Under the pieces are notes generated by a model. The model worked only from the letters and a program-made list of their open reading frames with translations, was not told the DNA's origin and did no database searches. DNA of 64,000 nt from Alnus glutinosa. Lineage: Eukaryota > Streptophyta > Magnoliopsida > Fagales > Betulaceae. The position numbers and the translations under genes were made by a program. This document shows, one piece after another, positions 1 through 10,820 of this stretch; the first letter of the stretch is position 1; each line of letters opens with the position of its first letter. Location of the stretch: NCBI RefSeq assembly GCF_958979055.1, contig NC_084887.1, positions 35,628,620 to 35,692,619 on the forward strand. The letters run 5' to 3'.

Positions 1-1403
1 AATTAATAAATTAAATGTTGAACCATGCTAAACCTAAGAATAGGATTATCTTCGTTTTAAGTGAAACGCAAAAAAGTCATTTTACGGTCTATATTTTATT
101 TTGTTACATTTAATAGTACGTATACTTGGTATTAGTAATTTAAAAAAATTTAAAGGACATAATAACATAATGTTTATTTGGCAATATATATATATAATTT
201 AATTTGAACTATAAAATGAATTATTTCTATTTTAAATAAAATAGAGAAAATCCTGTGTTAGGAAAGAAATCCGATTCTACCCAAATGAGCCAGGATCGTG
301 GCCCATAAAGACTTACCAACAGGCTCAGAGATCTGCCGTAACTACGTAAAGATCAAGGAGGATTAAAAGTCGATATCAAGTCGGTTAAATACCTACTTGG
401 CAACTTACAACGACCATGAAGGAAATCCCACGTTGGTTAAAGACCGACTTGGCATCTTACAAATAACTATGAAGGAAGTCCCACATTGGTTAAATACCGA
501 CGACTCCACGATATCAAGTCGGTTAAAGACCGACTTGGCAATGATCGTGGAGAATATGTCTCAGTCCCATGATCCGCACAAAACGGAGGCGACCCCACAA
601 TGTCAAGTCGGTTAAGGACCGACTTGGCAATGATCGTGGAGAATATGTCTCAGTCCCATGATCCGCACAGAACGGAGGTGGCCCCACGATCTAATGCCGG
701 TTGAGGATTGACTTTGGAACCTTTGCGGAGATTGAACCACGACGCCACGATCTCAAGCGGGTTAAAGACCGACTCAGCAACGATCGTGGGGAGTACACCT
801 CAATCCCACGATCGAAATAGTCGACAAACTCTCCGAATCTGACACGTGGTCCAATAGAAGAACCGGATCGCTCTAAACATTTTATGTATAAATACCTCAC
901 GACTAAACAGGTAAAGGTTAGATTGCTCATCGTGATTAAGAGTAATATACACTTGAGATAATACTGGCAAAATCATCGGAGTGAGATTATCGGACTCCCC
1001 TCGACGTAGTTTTCTATTTTGCAAGACAACAGAGATAGGCTCTTTCAGTTCTTCAACTACCATACCAGAAGCTGTTCTAACATCCTGATATGCTAAAACA
1101 TAACACACATGACCCAACTTGAAATGGAAAGGATTTTGATATGTTAAAACATAAGTTGACTCTGGTACTTGAATCATCTTTCTCGTATAAACACCAAAAA
1201 GGTTTATGATTTTGAACATTGGCTAACAAGGTGGAGAGCATATCGATAGTCATTGGATAAATTTCGTGGGTGCTTCGTTAGTCAATTTTAGTAAAAGTTG
1301 GTAGTTATGTCGTAGCTTCTAGGTTGATAAAGTCAAAAGCTTGTTAGCAAATAAAATTTTCATAAATTTTTGTCCTTTGGGAAATCATGTCAATATCTTA
1401 ATT
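1..1403. repeat. Tail of a third duplicated unit (left edge)
   Basis: Outside the solo LTR at 256-1082, this stretch matches the end of unit B (about 26356-26860) and its first 240 bases match the end of unit A (11464-11700). The order of landmarks is the same as in unit B, so it reads as the end of another copy of the SAG101 unit. That copy, and any SAG101 gene in it, would lie left of the window. The match is direct; the missing unit is inference. Confidence 0.75.
256..1082. mobile_element. Solo LTR with TCCTG target duplication
   Basis: An 827-bp segment begins TGTTAG and ends CTAACA, the usual inverted ends of a plant LTR. It is flanked by the direct repeat TCCTG at 251-255 and 1083-1087. 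The matching place in unit B (around 26615) has no insertion. A TATAAATA box lies near 897. Inside is an 89-bp tandem repeat (near 514 and 603) rich in the words AAGTCGGTTAA and GACCGACTTGG. No internal retrotransposon part is present, so it is a solo LTR. The superfamily is not decided. Confidence 0.87.
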
Positions 1404-2189
1404 TATTTATTTTAGCTAGTATATTTCAAAAGGTACTATCATACATCGAATTATTTATTATTATTTTTTTAAAAAAAAATCTTTCCTTATTTCAATTCTA
1501 AGCATAGTATTTTCTCAACAATAACATTTTTTAAATTGTCATTTTTTTTCATAGTTATTTGCTATAAAGTCAAAAAAATAAAATAAAATTTGTTCTCATC
1601 TAAGGCAACAGATCCTCTCTAGTTGAGCTTCAATTGGAGAAGAGTCAGTTCCTCTCAATTGGAGATGATCCAGTTCCTCATCTGAGATGGTTCGCATGAG
1701 TGTGATACACTCTAAAATATAATTTTTTAAAGTTGGAAATATATTAAAATCTTATTATAGTGTAAATAGGTTTTGGTGAGAGAGAAGAGGGAAGAGGGAG
1801 AGTAAAAAAAAATGCAGCATTTTATATTTAATTTGCAAAATAAATTAACTTTTTTAATAAATTAATTAGTTATTTTAACCGAAAAATAAATATAACCCAA
1901 AGCAACGCACAGCGAGCGGGTGAAAGTTAAAGAAGAAAGAAAACTAATTGTTATAAAATTAAAACACTAATAATAATAATAAAGTAATGATTCACTACTA
2001 CCTAAATATATAATTTTTCACCACTTTGTCTATGCGGCAAAGTAGTCCCTTACCTTAATTTATTTTTAAAAAATAAAAAAAACTCAAAAAGTAGTGGGGA
2101 ACAACCTTACCACTTAGGCAAGATGGTGAAAAGTTGTATATTTGAGCGTCATTGAATCGTTATTCATAATAATAAGTCGGTGCTGTGCA
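1088..2189. other. AT-rich spacer, no gene seen
   Basis: From about 1404 this spacer has no partner in the other units. A short stretch at 1611-1695 contains GATCCTCTCTAGTTGA and nearby inverted forms that resemble the hairpin ends of the Mutator-like family seen at 47351-48050. No reading frame here looks like a known protein. Confidence 0.5.
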
Positions 2190-2718
2190 ATCAAAATTTT
2201 CATTGTTCGGAGCTGTGCAATCAATGATGGTGCCACTTTTTTTGTCTGGTGTCGGGTCGGGTCGATGTTATCATATTGTGCTTTCCATTTTTCCCCTCAG
2301 CAAATGCATATCCGGTTAGAAATCTGTCTGTCGGTGAAAGCTTTCACAAACAGACCCAAAAAATTATTATTAATATTATTTTTTGTTTATTCAATGTTTT
2401 TCTTAAAGCCAACAAAAAAACAAAAATAACTCTTAAAAAGTTTTAATAAGACAAATATATCCTTAAAAAATGGAAGAAAAAAAATGAGAAAAATGAAAAT
2501 ACAAGGGGTACCCAAACTGAAAAATATATAAAACAAAATCTAAAAAATGAAAATCCTTGATTTTTAATTTTTTTTTTAAAATAATCTCTAGTTTCTTTTG
2601 TTTTGTTTTTATAATTTTAATAATTTTTTTAATTTTATGAAGAGTACTTTTGTTTTTTGTTTTTTGTTTTTTGCTAGTGGGTAGTTTTGTTATTGGGGAC
2701 ATTGATATTGTTTGATAG

Positions 2719-3156
2719 TGTTAGAACAGTTTTCGGTCCGGTGACGTGTGGATATTTGATTTACGTCCCCTCTCCGATGCCTAAGTCAATGAACTATTTT
2801 GGAGAGTATTGAGAGTCGAGAGTTTAATATATTTTCAGCACATATTCAGAGTGTATTTTGTACTTGGGGTAGTAGCTTATTTATAGGCACATAGTTCTCA
2901 ACCGCATTATTCCACCTTCATGTCATGGCTGAGTGGGACCCATAGTGGGATGATATAGAGGTTGAGTGGGAGAGTGGAGCACTTACTCCTCATGGGATAA
3001 TGTATTTATCCCATGTGTTCCAAATATAGCCTTTAAGGTGTTATAGGACTCTATTAAGCCCTAATAACTGATCGGGTCAAGTTGGGCCAGCAAGATCAAC
3101 TGGATCCTAGTTCAGGTATATGCCCATTTGCCTAGGAGATGATAATTTTTCTAACA
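2719..3156. mobile_element. Solo LTR with GATAG target duplication
   Basis: This 438-bp segment starts TGTTAGAACAG and ends TTTTTCTAACA. It is flanked by GATAG at 2714-2718 and 3157-3161. Unit B has the uninterrupted site near 18480-18500. A TATTTATAGG box lies around 2878. No internal coding part remains. Confidence 0.87.
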
Positions 3157-3231
3157 GATAGTTTAGAGAAATATTGACACAATTGGCAGTTTGAGAGTAT
3201 ATTGAGAATTGAGTGGTTTTTTAAGAGTAAT

Positions 3232-3537
3232 TCTAAATGTACATTAACTGTCAATCAAGTATTTAGGCTTTTAAAATCACAATTTGATCAGTCACACGTC
3301 CAATGATGATTTTAGAGCGTAATTTTATAAGTCATATAAATGTCTATTAATTGTCCATCAAATAATGAGGTAGCTTTTAAAAATTACCAATTGATCAATC
3401 ACACGCCCAATAGTAATTTTAAAGGCCGACTCATTATTTGATATACACATGATGAACATTTATATGACGTGTAGAATTACTCGATTTTAAAAGTCACATC
3501 ATCTTTTGATAGATAATTAATACTCATTTAAAATTCC
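3232..3537. mobile_element. AT-rich MITE-like insertion in unit A
   Basis: This insertion is absent from unit B. Its ends are imperfect inverted repeats: the left reads AGAGTAATTCTAAATG and the right end, reversed, reads AAGGAATTTTAAATGAG. The word TTTTAAAATC recurs inside near both ends. A second internal copy of the end sequence (near 3320) suggests a nested or rearranged element. Exact borders and target duplication are unclear. Confidence 0.5.
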
Positions 3538-3689
3538 TTGTATTTTTGAGGGAATGTTTATTAAAAATGGCAAGTAATGAAAATATTACCATAGATATTA
3601 TTAGTGGCGGCTCAAAAAGCGAGCTAATGTGTTAACAGCTGAGATGATGGTGAGAGATTGAGTGACCTTCCAGCAGCAAATTCGGATCA

Positions 3690-4500
3690 CACTCTTTAGA
3701 TTCTCTCTACGAATGGCTCCTATGGTCATCTCCCTAAGCCCTTTCGTTTTGAAGTTTTTTGGGTCAGGACTCAGGGATCCATCTTGCTTGGGGATTATCT
3801 CAACTGCCTGGGAATCGGGTCCCTTCTTCTAAATGGAGAAGCACGAAGCAAGCTCTTAGAATCTGGAATAGAGATCACTTTGGAAGAATTCAATCGAACA
3901 TCAAATCTCTCCTCAAGGAAATTGATACCATTCAATGTGCTCCTCATTCTCCACACATCTCTGCACGAGAATTATTTTTACAAGAAGCTCTCCAGGAGCA
4001 GTTAAAGAGAGAATAAGTTCTTTCATGCCTCAGTTATTAATCGTCCAAGGTATAACTCTATATTCTTTTTGAAATTGGATAATGATTCCTCTCTTATTAC
4101 TGGAGCTGACATTGGGGGTCACTTAGTCATTTATTTCTCTGGCATTTTTTCTTGATTTGGAGTTGAGAGATTTAATTGTGCCTGTGCTCACCGATTCTGA
4201 CAATGATTTGCTCTGTTCCTTCCCTGATGAACCTGGAATTTTTCAAGCTGTCTCTAATTTAGGGTCCAACAAAGGCGAATGTCTGGCCTTTTCTACAAAA
4301 ATTTCAGGTTTGTGGTCAAAAAAGACGTTGTCAAATTTGTCCGGTCTTTCTTTTGTGAAGGTTTCCTTCTTAAGGAAATGAACCATACAAACGTAGCCCT
4401 TGTTTCAAAAATTCCCAACCCCTGGCGGGTTCATCAATTCATGCCTATTAGTCTCACAAAACAGAAATAATACCAAATCGTGAATGGTCCTATTGAAAAC
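3690..4500 (+). mobile_element. Degenerate L1-type LINE fragment (copy A)
   Basis: Broken frames on this strand read like a plant L1 LINE. One has ALRIWNRDHFGRIQSNIKSL, the linker before the reverse transcriptase. Another has NHTNVALVSKIPNPWRVHQF followed by MPISL, a decayed form of the reverse-transcriptase start (NHTNI.LIPK.PNP...F.RPISL). Frameshifts and stops interrupt it throughout. The same fragment sits at the same place in unit B, so it was present before the duplication. Confidence 0.75.
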
Positions 4501-4684
4501 AGAGTATTGGTCATTAGTTCAATGGCATAGTTGCATGCATATAATTACCAGTCTTTCTTTGCCATTGAAAGAGGGCAGAAGAAACAAAGACAAAAAGCCG
4601 TTCCTTTGACAATGATGACTATAATAATCTATTGAAAAGATGATGTCCTTTACAATTTATTGGCTGGGGAAAGACTTCGGAGTA

Positions 4685-5057
4685 TGTTACGAGACCAAGT
4701 TCGTAACGGGATAAATTAGGTTCGTAGAGAGAATCTAGACCTTTAAAGTCATTAAAGGGATCTTAGAGTCGACTTAGACCTTTCCAATCACTAGGTTTGA
4801 TATTAACTTTCTGCTTATTATTTTATTTCTCAAATTCCCTATTTATAGGGTTACAAAGCTGAATATAAAATATTACTAAACTTAATGGGGTAAATAATTC
4901 TCTTATTTCCTTCCTAATAGAAAACCTAACATAATGGAATATAATTCCCTTAAATTAGGGCAAGATGAGCAAGAATCCAAATCCCTAAAAATATCTTTTA
5001 TTTAGTCAATATATAATTTCATGAATGCCCTTATCACATAACCCTAGATATGTAACA
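4685..5057. mobile_element. Solo LTR with GAGTA target duplication
   Basis: This 373-bp segment starts TGTTACGAGACC and ends GATATGTAACA. It is flanked by GAGTA at 4680-4684 and 5058-5062. Unit B reads straight through the same point (near 19662-19668) as CGGAGTACTTGTC. A CTATTTATAGGG box lies near 4845. It sits just downstream of SAG101-A. Confidence 0.87.
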
Positions 5058-5115
5058 GAGTACTTGTCAAGTTTGAAGGCAAGTTCAGACATAGAGGACT
5101 TCAGCCAAGGGAATT

Positions 5116-5269
5116 GATTGTTGGGGGACGAAAAACCGTCCCCCAATCGGCATATATAATAAATAAATGTTTTTTTAATCAAAAAGGGGAGGGGGGGGCA
5201 AGGGGACGGGTTGGGGGGGGGGGGGGGGGGGGGGGGGCAAGGGGACGGTAACCCGTCCCCTGCCAATCA
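5116..5269. mobile_element. Short GC-rich inverted-repeat insertion with a poly-G run
   Basis: Relative to SAG101-B, an insertion splits the 3' end of SAG101-A. It begins GATTGTTGGGGGACG and ends CGTCCCCTGCCAATC, which are inverted copies of each other. It holds the hairpin GGGGGACG...CGTCCCCC and an uninterrupted run of about 24 G near 5214-5237. I read it as a very small MITE. The G run is prone to length errors in sequencing. Confidence 0.5.
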
Positions 5270-5533
5270 GCCCTCCTTCAGCCAATCTATAGGTAGCCAG
5301 TAGCATACTGCTGGAACTATTATTTTTCATGAAGTCAGTGAGTGGAGAAGTATAAGAAGTTCCCATGATGCCTTTTCGGATAATTTTCAAGTACTCTTGA
5401 CAGCCCTCTTTCAGCCAATCTGTAGGTAGCCAGTAGCATACTGCTGGAACTATTATTTTTCATGAAGTCAGTGAGTGGAGAAGTATAAGAAGTTCCCATG
5501 ATGCCTTTTCGGATAATTTTCAAGTACTCTTCC
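5268..5533. repeat. 133-bp direct tandem duplication at the SAG101-A 3' end
   Basis: Two near-identical copies lie head to tail at 5268-5400 and 5401-5533, each starting CAGCCCTC and ending CAAGTACTCT. They cover the codons for the C-terminal residues of the EP domain. Unit B has one copy. The duplication replaces the normal end of SAG101-A with an unrelated tail, and the EP frame now ends near 5335. Confidence 0.85.
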
Positions 5534-8500
5534 CACCATTTCATGAAGTTGCTCCGTGTCAAGAATATCTCATGCGATACTGCCTTATTCTTGATCATAC
5601 CCCATACATAGGCCTCAGACTCAATCAGGCTCCGTTTATGTTTGTCCATATCGTTCGACTCTCTTTTAGTCAGCACCTCGCACGAAATGAGAGCCTCCTC
5701 AACATTTGCCCAAAAGCAAGAATCCTCCGTCAGACGATCCGCCAGGTTTTGTTTCTTCGAATTATTTGGACGGCTTGCATTCTTCTCATCTTCTTCGAGC
5801 CATTGCTCCAATTGCTTGTAATGTTTAGACCTTCCTTTAGTTTTGTAGTCTGTTTTGTGGTCGCGGTAGTATTCAGCTATGTCCAGCGGTTCAATCATCC
5901 TTCGATAGTTTGTTCCCGGAAAGAGCCAGCGGGCACTAAAGGCGGCGCCATTCCTCTGGGGCTTTTTCTCTACTTCATCAACCGTGTCTATCCAGTAACA
6001 TGTAAGGAATTTCTTGTACTTTTCTACGAAAAGATCACTTCTATCGCTTGCATTCTTGTAGCAGTCATAGTATCCAATTCCCCTGTCCTTAGAAGACTTC
6101 TTGTACCATTCCATTTAGGCCATGTTTACTTTCATTTCATTTAACACATTGGGATCATAACCTTCCCTTCTCCTGATTAACCATTTCCTTTCCTGTTTTT
6201 CTGTCTCTCTAACCAGTGTCTTCATGTCAATCCTCTGCTGTTGTAGCTGCTGCTGCAATGATTTTTTTAAAATGAGTTCGTGCTACAAGTAGAGTTTTGG
6301 AAAATCTCAAAGACGATTATAAATGGTCATGATTCTTAGCCATGTATGTACCATAGCATTGTTAAAGTATATTTGAATTACACTAAAGTTAGGGATTTGA
6401 TGAGATTGTATTATCTTTGATGATGATGGGATTAACCTAAGTTTATCTCGATGTAGGTCATGGATCGAACCAAACATGACATATGAGTCAAATAAAGATG
6501 AATTATATATGATCCAAATTATGAAATTGACATTGAGCTACCTGTGGTCGCCCCAGTCCGATTGCTGCTAGTTGTGTAACAATGGCTGCCTGTGATGGTT
6601 GTGCAATCCATTCATCGACTTTTGTACTATCTTTGCAAATTACTTGACGGTCGAGTTGTTGGACAATATTTCCATAGCCAAATAACTCCCAATCTGGATT
6701 TCCAGGACTCTCTAAGTTGGTTGCCACCAACAATGCCAAAATGGATTTAGGGTCCTCAAGATAAGCACAACCCAATTCTGAACACAACAGAAACGTGCCA
6801 AAAGGCTTGTATTCATTAGCTGGAGAAGCCGACTCAGGAGCAGCAGGATTGTGGGGTGGAATTAAGATTCTGGGGACTGGATCTTGGTTTGAAACCACAT
6901 GCAAAAAGTAAGAGTTCCATGCTGAGTATTGTAATATGGCTTCTTGCAGGCCTTCATCACCAATAAGGGGTGACCCAAAAGTGACACAAAGTGAGCGTTT
7001 GATGTCTGCTGAATTGATTCTGTCTAGTAGCCATAAGGTGAAGAGAGAGGCAACAGAACCTCCCAGAGAGTGTCCAGTGATAATTAATGGGTTAGAATTG
7101 AAAATCTGCATTAAGATATGACTCTTAAAATGTTAACAACAGGTCAAGTGACATCCTCAAAAGTTCTTTCCATCGGTACAATTAAAAAAGGTTCATAATA
7201 CACACAAAGATCTTATTTACATTGCATAGCTATTCTCCAAACAATAAAATATAATCATGTGATAGTAACTATCGATAAACATATGGACAGAACTAGAAAT
7301 TTAATGAGACCTAATTTTTTAAAATAAATTTAGAGATTAAAAAACAGTTTTAACAACTTCGTTTTAGAGGTGCACAGCCCCACCAATTTCAAAGTTCCGT
7401 TTCTGGATTATACTTGGGTCATTCTTTCATCATCTTATTTTGTAAATTAACTATTAGATTTGTAAAACACACACAAAACTCACATGTGAGATTTTCAAAA
7501 TGGAAATGTAAGAGAAGGATATGAGAATACAAGAAAGTAGTTCTCTTCTGGATATACAAGTGGTTGTCTTTGTTAACCACCCTCCCACTGCCACCAACCC
7601 CTCTGGTTCCCTCCCTCATTGTTCCTTCGGCTCCCAGGAGACCCTATCCTTGGTAGGGCGTCCGCATCGTTGTCCCTCTTGCAGCACGCCAAGACCATCG
7701 ACATTAGCGAGACCCCATCTCCCAACGCATGGTGTGGTGAGCGCAGAAGATCGCGCACTTGTGGGCCAGCAAGAGGTGGATCTCCCACAACGGCTTGTCG
7801 TAGCTAAGTTGTTAGCTGGTCGACAAGTTGGCCAAGTACTGGTTCACTACGGGCTTGTCGTCGTTCTAAACTTCTGGGTCGACATGGGACGGCCCAAGAC
7901 GATGAAATGGCTGTTCAAGAAATCTCCAGGGTAGAAGAACCTGCCAGAGTTGCGAAAAGTAGGGACCTGGTGCAACGTACTCCTTGAGCTAGCTCCTTCC
8001 GACTGGCTTGGCCTGATTGGGCCATGGACTCCGTCGACGAAGAAGCCAAGGTAGGGATGTGAGGGAGTGACGAATTTGTCTAAACTCACTGTTTTGAACA
8101 GGGACAATTTTGAAAAGTTTGGCTTTAAGAGGTCACATGCTTTGTACGTGATCTCCTTTCCGTCTCTTTGGACGGACTAAGTGGGCGGAAGGTCCAACGT
8201 GAAACAAGTGGACAACATCAGGAGAGTCATCTATCAAAAATTAAACATTAAGTCTCAGATTGCCAATAGGTGGATATATAGGGGGTAAAGTGTAATTTTC
8301 CCAAAATAATTCTAATTTTTTTTATAATTTATATCACATCAATCACATTTTATTATTATTTAAACAAAAATTCTACAATTACAATTATTTGCCATACATG
8401 CTCAATTTCTTTTTGTTACTTTTTTATATAAATTGTTTATACTATTTAAACACTTCTTATTACTGTTCAAAACTCACCCAAATACTTTTATCAAACACAC

Positions 8501-9226
8501 CCACTACACCTTGAAAACACGTACCAAATGGCTGGTCAAACAGACAAACTATATGGGCATGTAAAAAGTATATATAATTTTCTAGGAACTGGTTCATCCG
8601 CAGGCATGCAGTTTGACCGACATCATGCTTAAGTTTTCGCCCAAACTTACAAAAAAAAATAAAAATAAAATAAAGAAAAAGAAAAAGAAAAAAGGGAAAC
8701 TTTTAAGGAGAGAGAGGTACTTTAGATTTGAAGAAATCCAGGTTATCCAGCTCTTCACGGACACTGTAAAAAAGGTCGATTGCTGGTTTGTGTATGGAGA
8801 AACGTGGGTTGGTTTTGGTGCACAAGAATTTAAAGAGAGGAAGAGTTGATGATGAAACGAAGTCTCCTCCTCCTTCTCCTCGAAGATGCTCTTTGGTACA
8901 ACGAGGCCAAGTAACGAAAGCTATGATTGTACAGTTTGGCTTCCGATCAACTTTGAATCTAACAGAGGAGGACGATGGCGCTTCATTGATTTCTCTGTAC
9001 AGTCCAGAAATTGCCGCCCATGAATGGTGCAGGACATTAGAGGTCACAACCAAACTTCCCAATTCCAACCCACTGCTAAATCTACAATCCAGAATCAACG
9101 AAAAAGAATAGTCAAGAAATTGTGATGCAATCGGATTTCCGCGGTCAACAAACAAAACGAAGAAAAGAAAATTATAATTAAAAAAAAAATGCGATGGGTT
9201 TCTTCTTACAAGGGAGATCGGTTCAT
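5335..9226 (-). pseudogene. SAG101: SAG101-like gene copy A, split by a stop codon at the domain boundary
   Basis: SAG101 is a nucleocytoplasmic EDS1-family protein that pairs with EDS1 in immunity signalled by TNL receptors. Exons by eye: 9226-9210 (17 nt, MNRSP), 9081-8721, 7105-6542, and 6252 onward, all joined by GT-AG introns in frame. The lipase-like part is open and has GHSLGG with the serine at residue 139. In exon 4 the frame meets TAA at 6117-6115, ending the product at 359 aa. SAG101-B has CAA (Gln355) there. The next codon is ATG where copy B has CTG, and from it (6114) a 259-codon frame covers the EP domain, including GTNYRRMIEPLDIAEYYR, to about 5335. The C-terminus is altered by a 133-bp duplication. 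Intron 2 holds a WSD gene fragment. It is likely a pseudogene, but both halves remain open. Confidence 0.88.
7575..8220 (-). pseudogene. WSD-type wax ester synthase/DGAT gene fragment inside SAG101-A intron 2
   Basis: This block is far more GC-rich than the intron around it and is absent from unit B. Read on the minus strand in broken frames it gives DKPLWEIHLL (near 7795), then after a frameshift HHALGDGVSLMSMVLACCK and DALPRIGSPGS. These match the HHxxxDG acyltransferase motif and flanks of plant WSD1-like bifunctional wax synthase/diacylglycerol acyltransferases. Upstream stretches (NQYLANLSTS) also fit but hold stops. Only an internal part of the gene is present, with stops and at least one frameshift, so it is not functional. 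How it arrived (retrocopy or transposon capture) is not visible. Borders are approximate. Confidence 0.7.
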
Positions 9227-9336
9227 CCTCTATGGCTTTGTCAGATCCGGTTACAGACAGTGAAAAGCTGAAAACAACTTTGAGTTATTATAAACAATAA
9301 GTAAATAACGAGAAATTAGAATCAGTCCAAGTCTTC

Positions 9337-9652
9337 GGGTCCGTTTGGGTTTGCGATTTCAAAAAGTGCGATTTAAAATAACGATTTTAAAATGTGCGAT
9401 TTGAAAAAAGTGATTTTTAAAAACGCAGTTAAGCGTTTGGCAAAATCACAGTTTAGCCTTTAAAATCGTGAATTTACCTTTTAAAATTCTGCGTTTTAAA
9501 AAAAGCATCATCTTATCTGCGATTTGAAAAAGCAGATTTTCTGCGTTTTCAAATCGCAATTTTTAAAAACGCAGTTCCCAAACGATCTATGTTCTGCGAT
9601 TTGGTTTAAAATCGCACTTATTGTCTACGAAATCGCAATCCCAAACGCACCC
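9337..9652. mobile_element. MITE with GGGT-CGTTTGGG ends, 3-bp target duplication
   Basis: This 316-bp insertion has terminal inverted repeats (left GGGTCCGTTTGGGTTTGCGA, right reversed GGGTGCGTTTGGGATTGCGA) flanked by TTC at 9334-9336 and 9653-9655. Unit B has the empty site near 23891. The inside is built of repeats of TGCGATTT and its complement. A 3-bp duplication and GGG ends suggest a PIF/Harbinger (Tourist-like) MITE, though the usual target is TWA. It lies about 110 bp upstream of the SAG101-A start codon. Confidence 0.8.
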
Positions 9653-10700
9653 TTCGTCGACTAACCACCGGCTTCACGAGAAATTTCGTCGAATTAGAAA
9701 TGGACAATGCCTAGAAAGTAGTCAGTTAACAAGTTAAGAATATAATGGAAAAAATGAAAAACAAGTTCAGAATATCGAATAATTTTACTACACAGTAGGA
9801 TAAGCAATAGCAGTTTTTTTTTTTTTTTTTTTCCTTCAATTTAGAGAATCAATGTATTTTTGATTTCTTATTTAAATAAACTTTATAATAGCTATTTTTT
9901 TTAATATTTTTTTATACTATTTAAATACTCTTTCAAATCAATGATGGAAGAAAAAAAATTTTATTTAAATATTCGTTCAAATGATTGTCAAAGGAAAAAG
10001 TGAGAAAAAATTATAATTTTTTATATTAAAATAATATTAAATTACCCTTAGGGTAGCACTTTTGGTTTCTTAGGTATTTTCTTGGTTTAGGGAAGACTTC
10101 GATTTTGGTAACTTCCTCCCCTCAAGTACGAGGGAAACCTCTTTTTTTTTTTTTTTTTAATTAATTTATTTATTTATTATTTTTTTTTTCTGATGAGTGG
10201 TTGTAAAATGTGATTGATGCGATATAAAGTAAAAAAAAATTTATATAGAAAAGTGAAAATAAAAAATAAAAAAATTGTATTGCAGTGGGTTTTTTTTATT
10301 TAAATTGTAATAAAAAATTGTTGATGTAATATAAATAATGAAAAAAATTAAAAATGTTTTAAAGTTGATATTTTTAGGGAGAAGTGAAAAGAATGGAAGG
10401 GGGAGGGGAGGAAGTTACCAAACGGGAGACAGTTTGTTACAAAGTTTTCTTTTAGAAAATTTCTCTACATTTAAAGGAAAAAATGAGATTTAGATAAACT
10501 GTAGTCAGTGCGGTGTTTGTATGAAAAAAAAAAGAACAAAAAAAAGAAAAGGTGAAAGAGGAGTGAGTCGAATGACGGTGCAATTTAAAAATTAAAAGAG
10601 TAAATTGAAGTCGTGCGAACACTCAAGAATAAAAAATAGTCTAAACACAAGATGAAGGCATTCTACGGGTTTTTTCAGTGCCAAAATGACACTTTACCTA

Positions 10701-10820
10701 TGTGACGTCCCACATCGCCTGGGAATGAGGATGTGCTTATATGTATAAATGCACCATTTATGACACAACGCGTTTTAAAGCTGTGATGGTTATGAACCTA
10801 TCAGAACTCCGCAGTTAAGT
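10701..10820 (+). mobile_element. Truncated Cassandra-type (5S-carrying) LTR fragment
   Basis: The segment starts TGTGACGTCCCACATCG and later contains TATCAGAACTCCGCAGTTAA, a near match to an internal part of 5S rRNA. Cassandra elements are miniature retrotransposons with 5S rRNA sequence in their LTRs, and this looks like the first 120 bp of one. GTCCCACATCG (10707-10717) is also the plant snRNA upstream element, and TATAAAT follows 26 nt later, which is Pol III-type spacing. The rest of the 5S body is missing. Unit B lacks the fragment. Confidence 0.6.

Noticed and set aside
300-830. Regular spaced repeats that at first look like a CRISPR-like or satellite array
   Set aside because: Only two clear 89-bp units exist and they lie inside a solo LTR with its own target duplication.
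3759-4016. An 85-codon frame resembling an unknown plant protein
   Set aside because: It is part of a degenerate LINE and is not a gene of its own.
5572-6144. A 190-codon plus-strand frame
   Set aside because: It is the antisense shadow of the SAG101-A EP domain; the copy-B antisense is broken differently.
7521-7934. A 137-codon plus-strand frame in SAG101-A intron 2
   Set aside because: It is the antisense of the WSD fragment; only the minus-strand reading gives family motifs.
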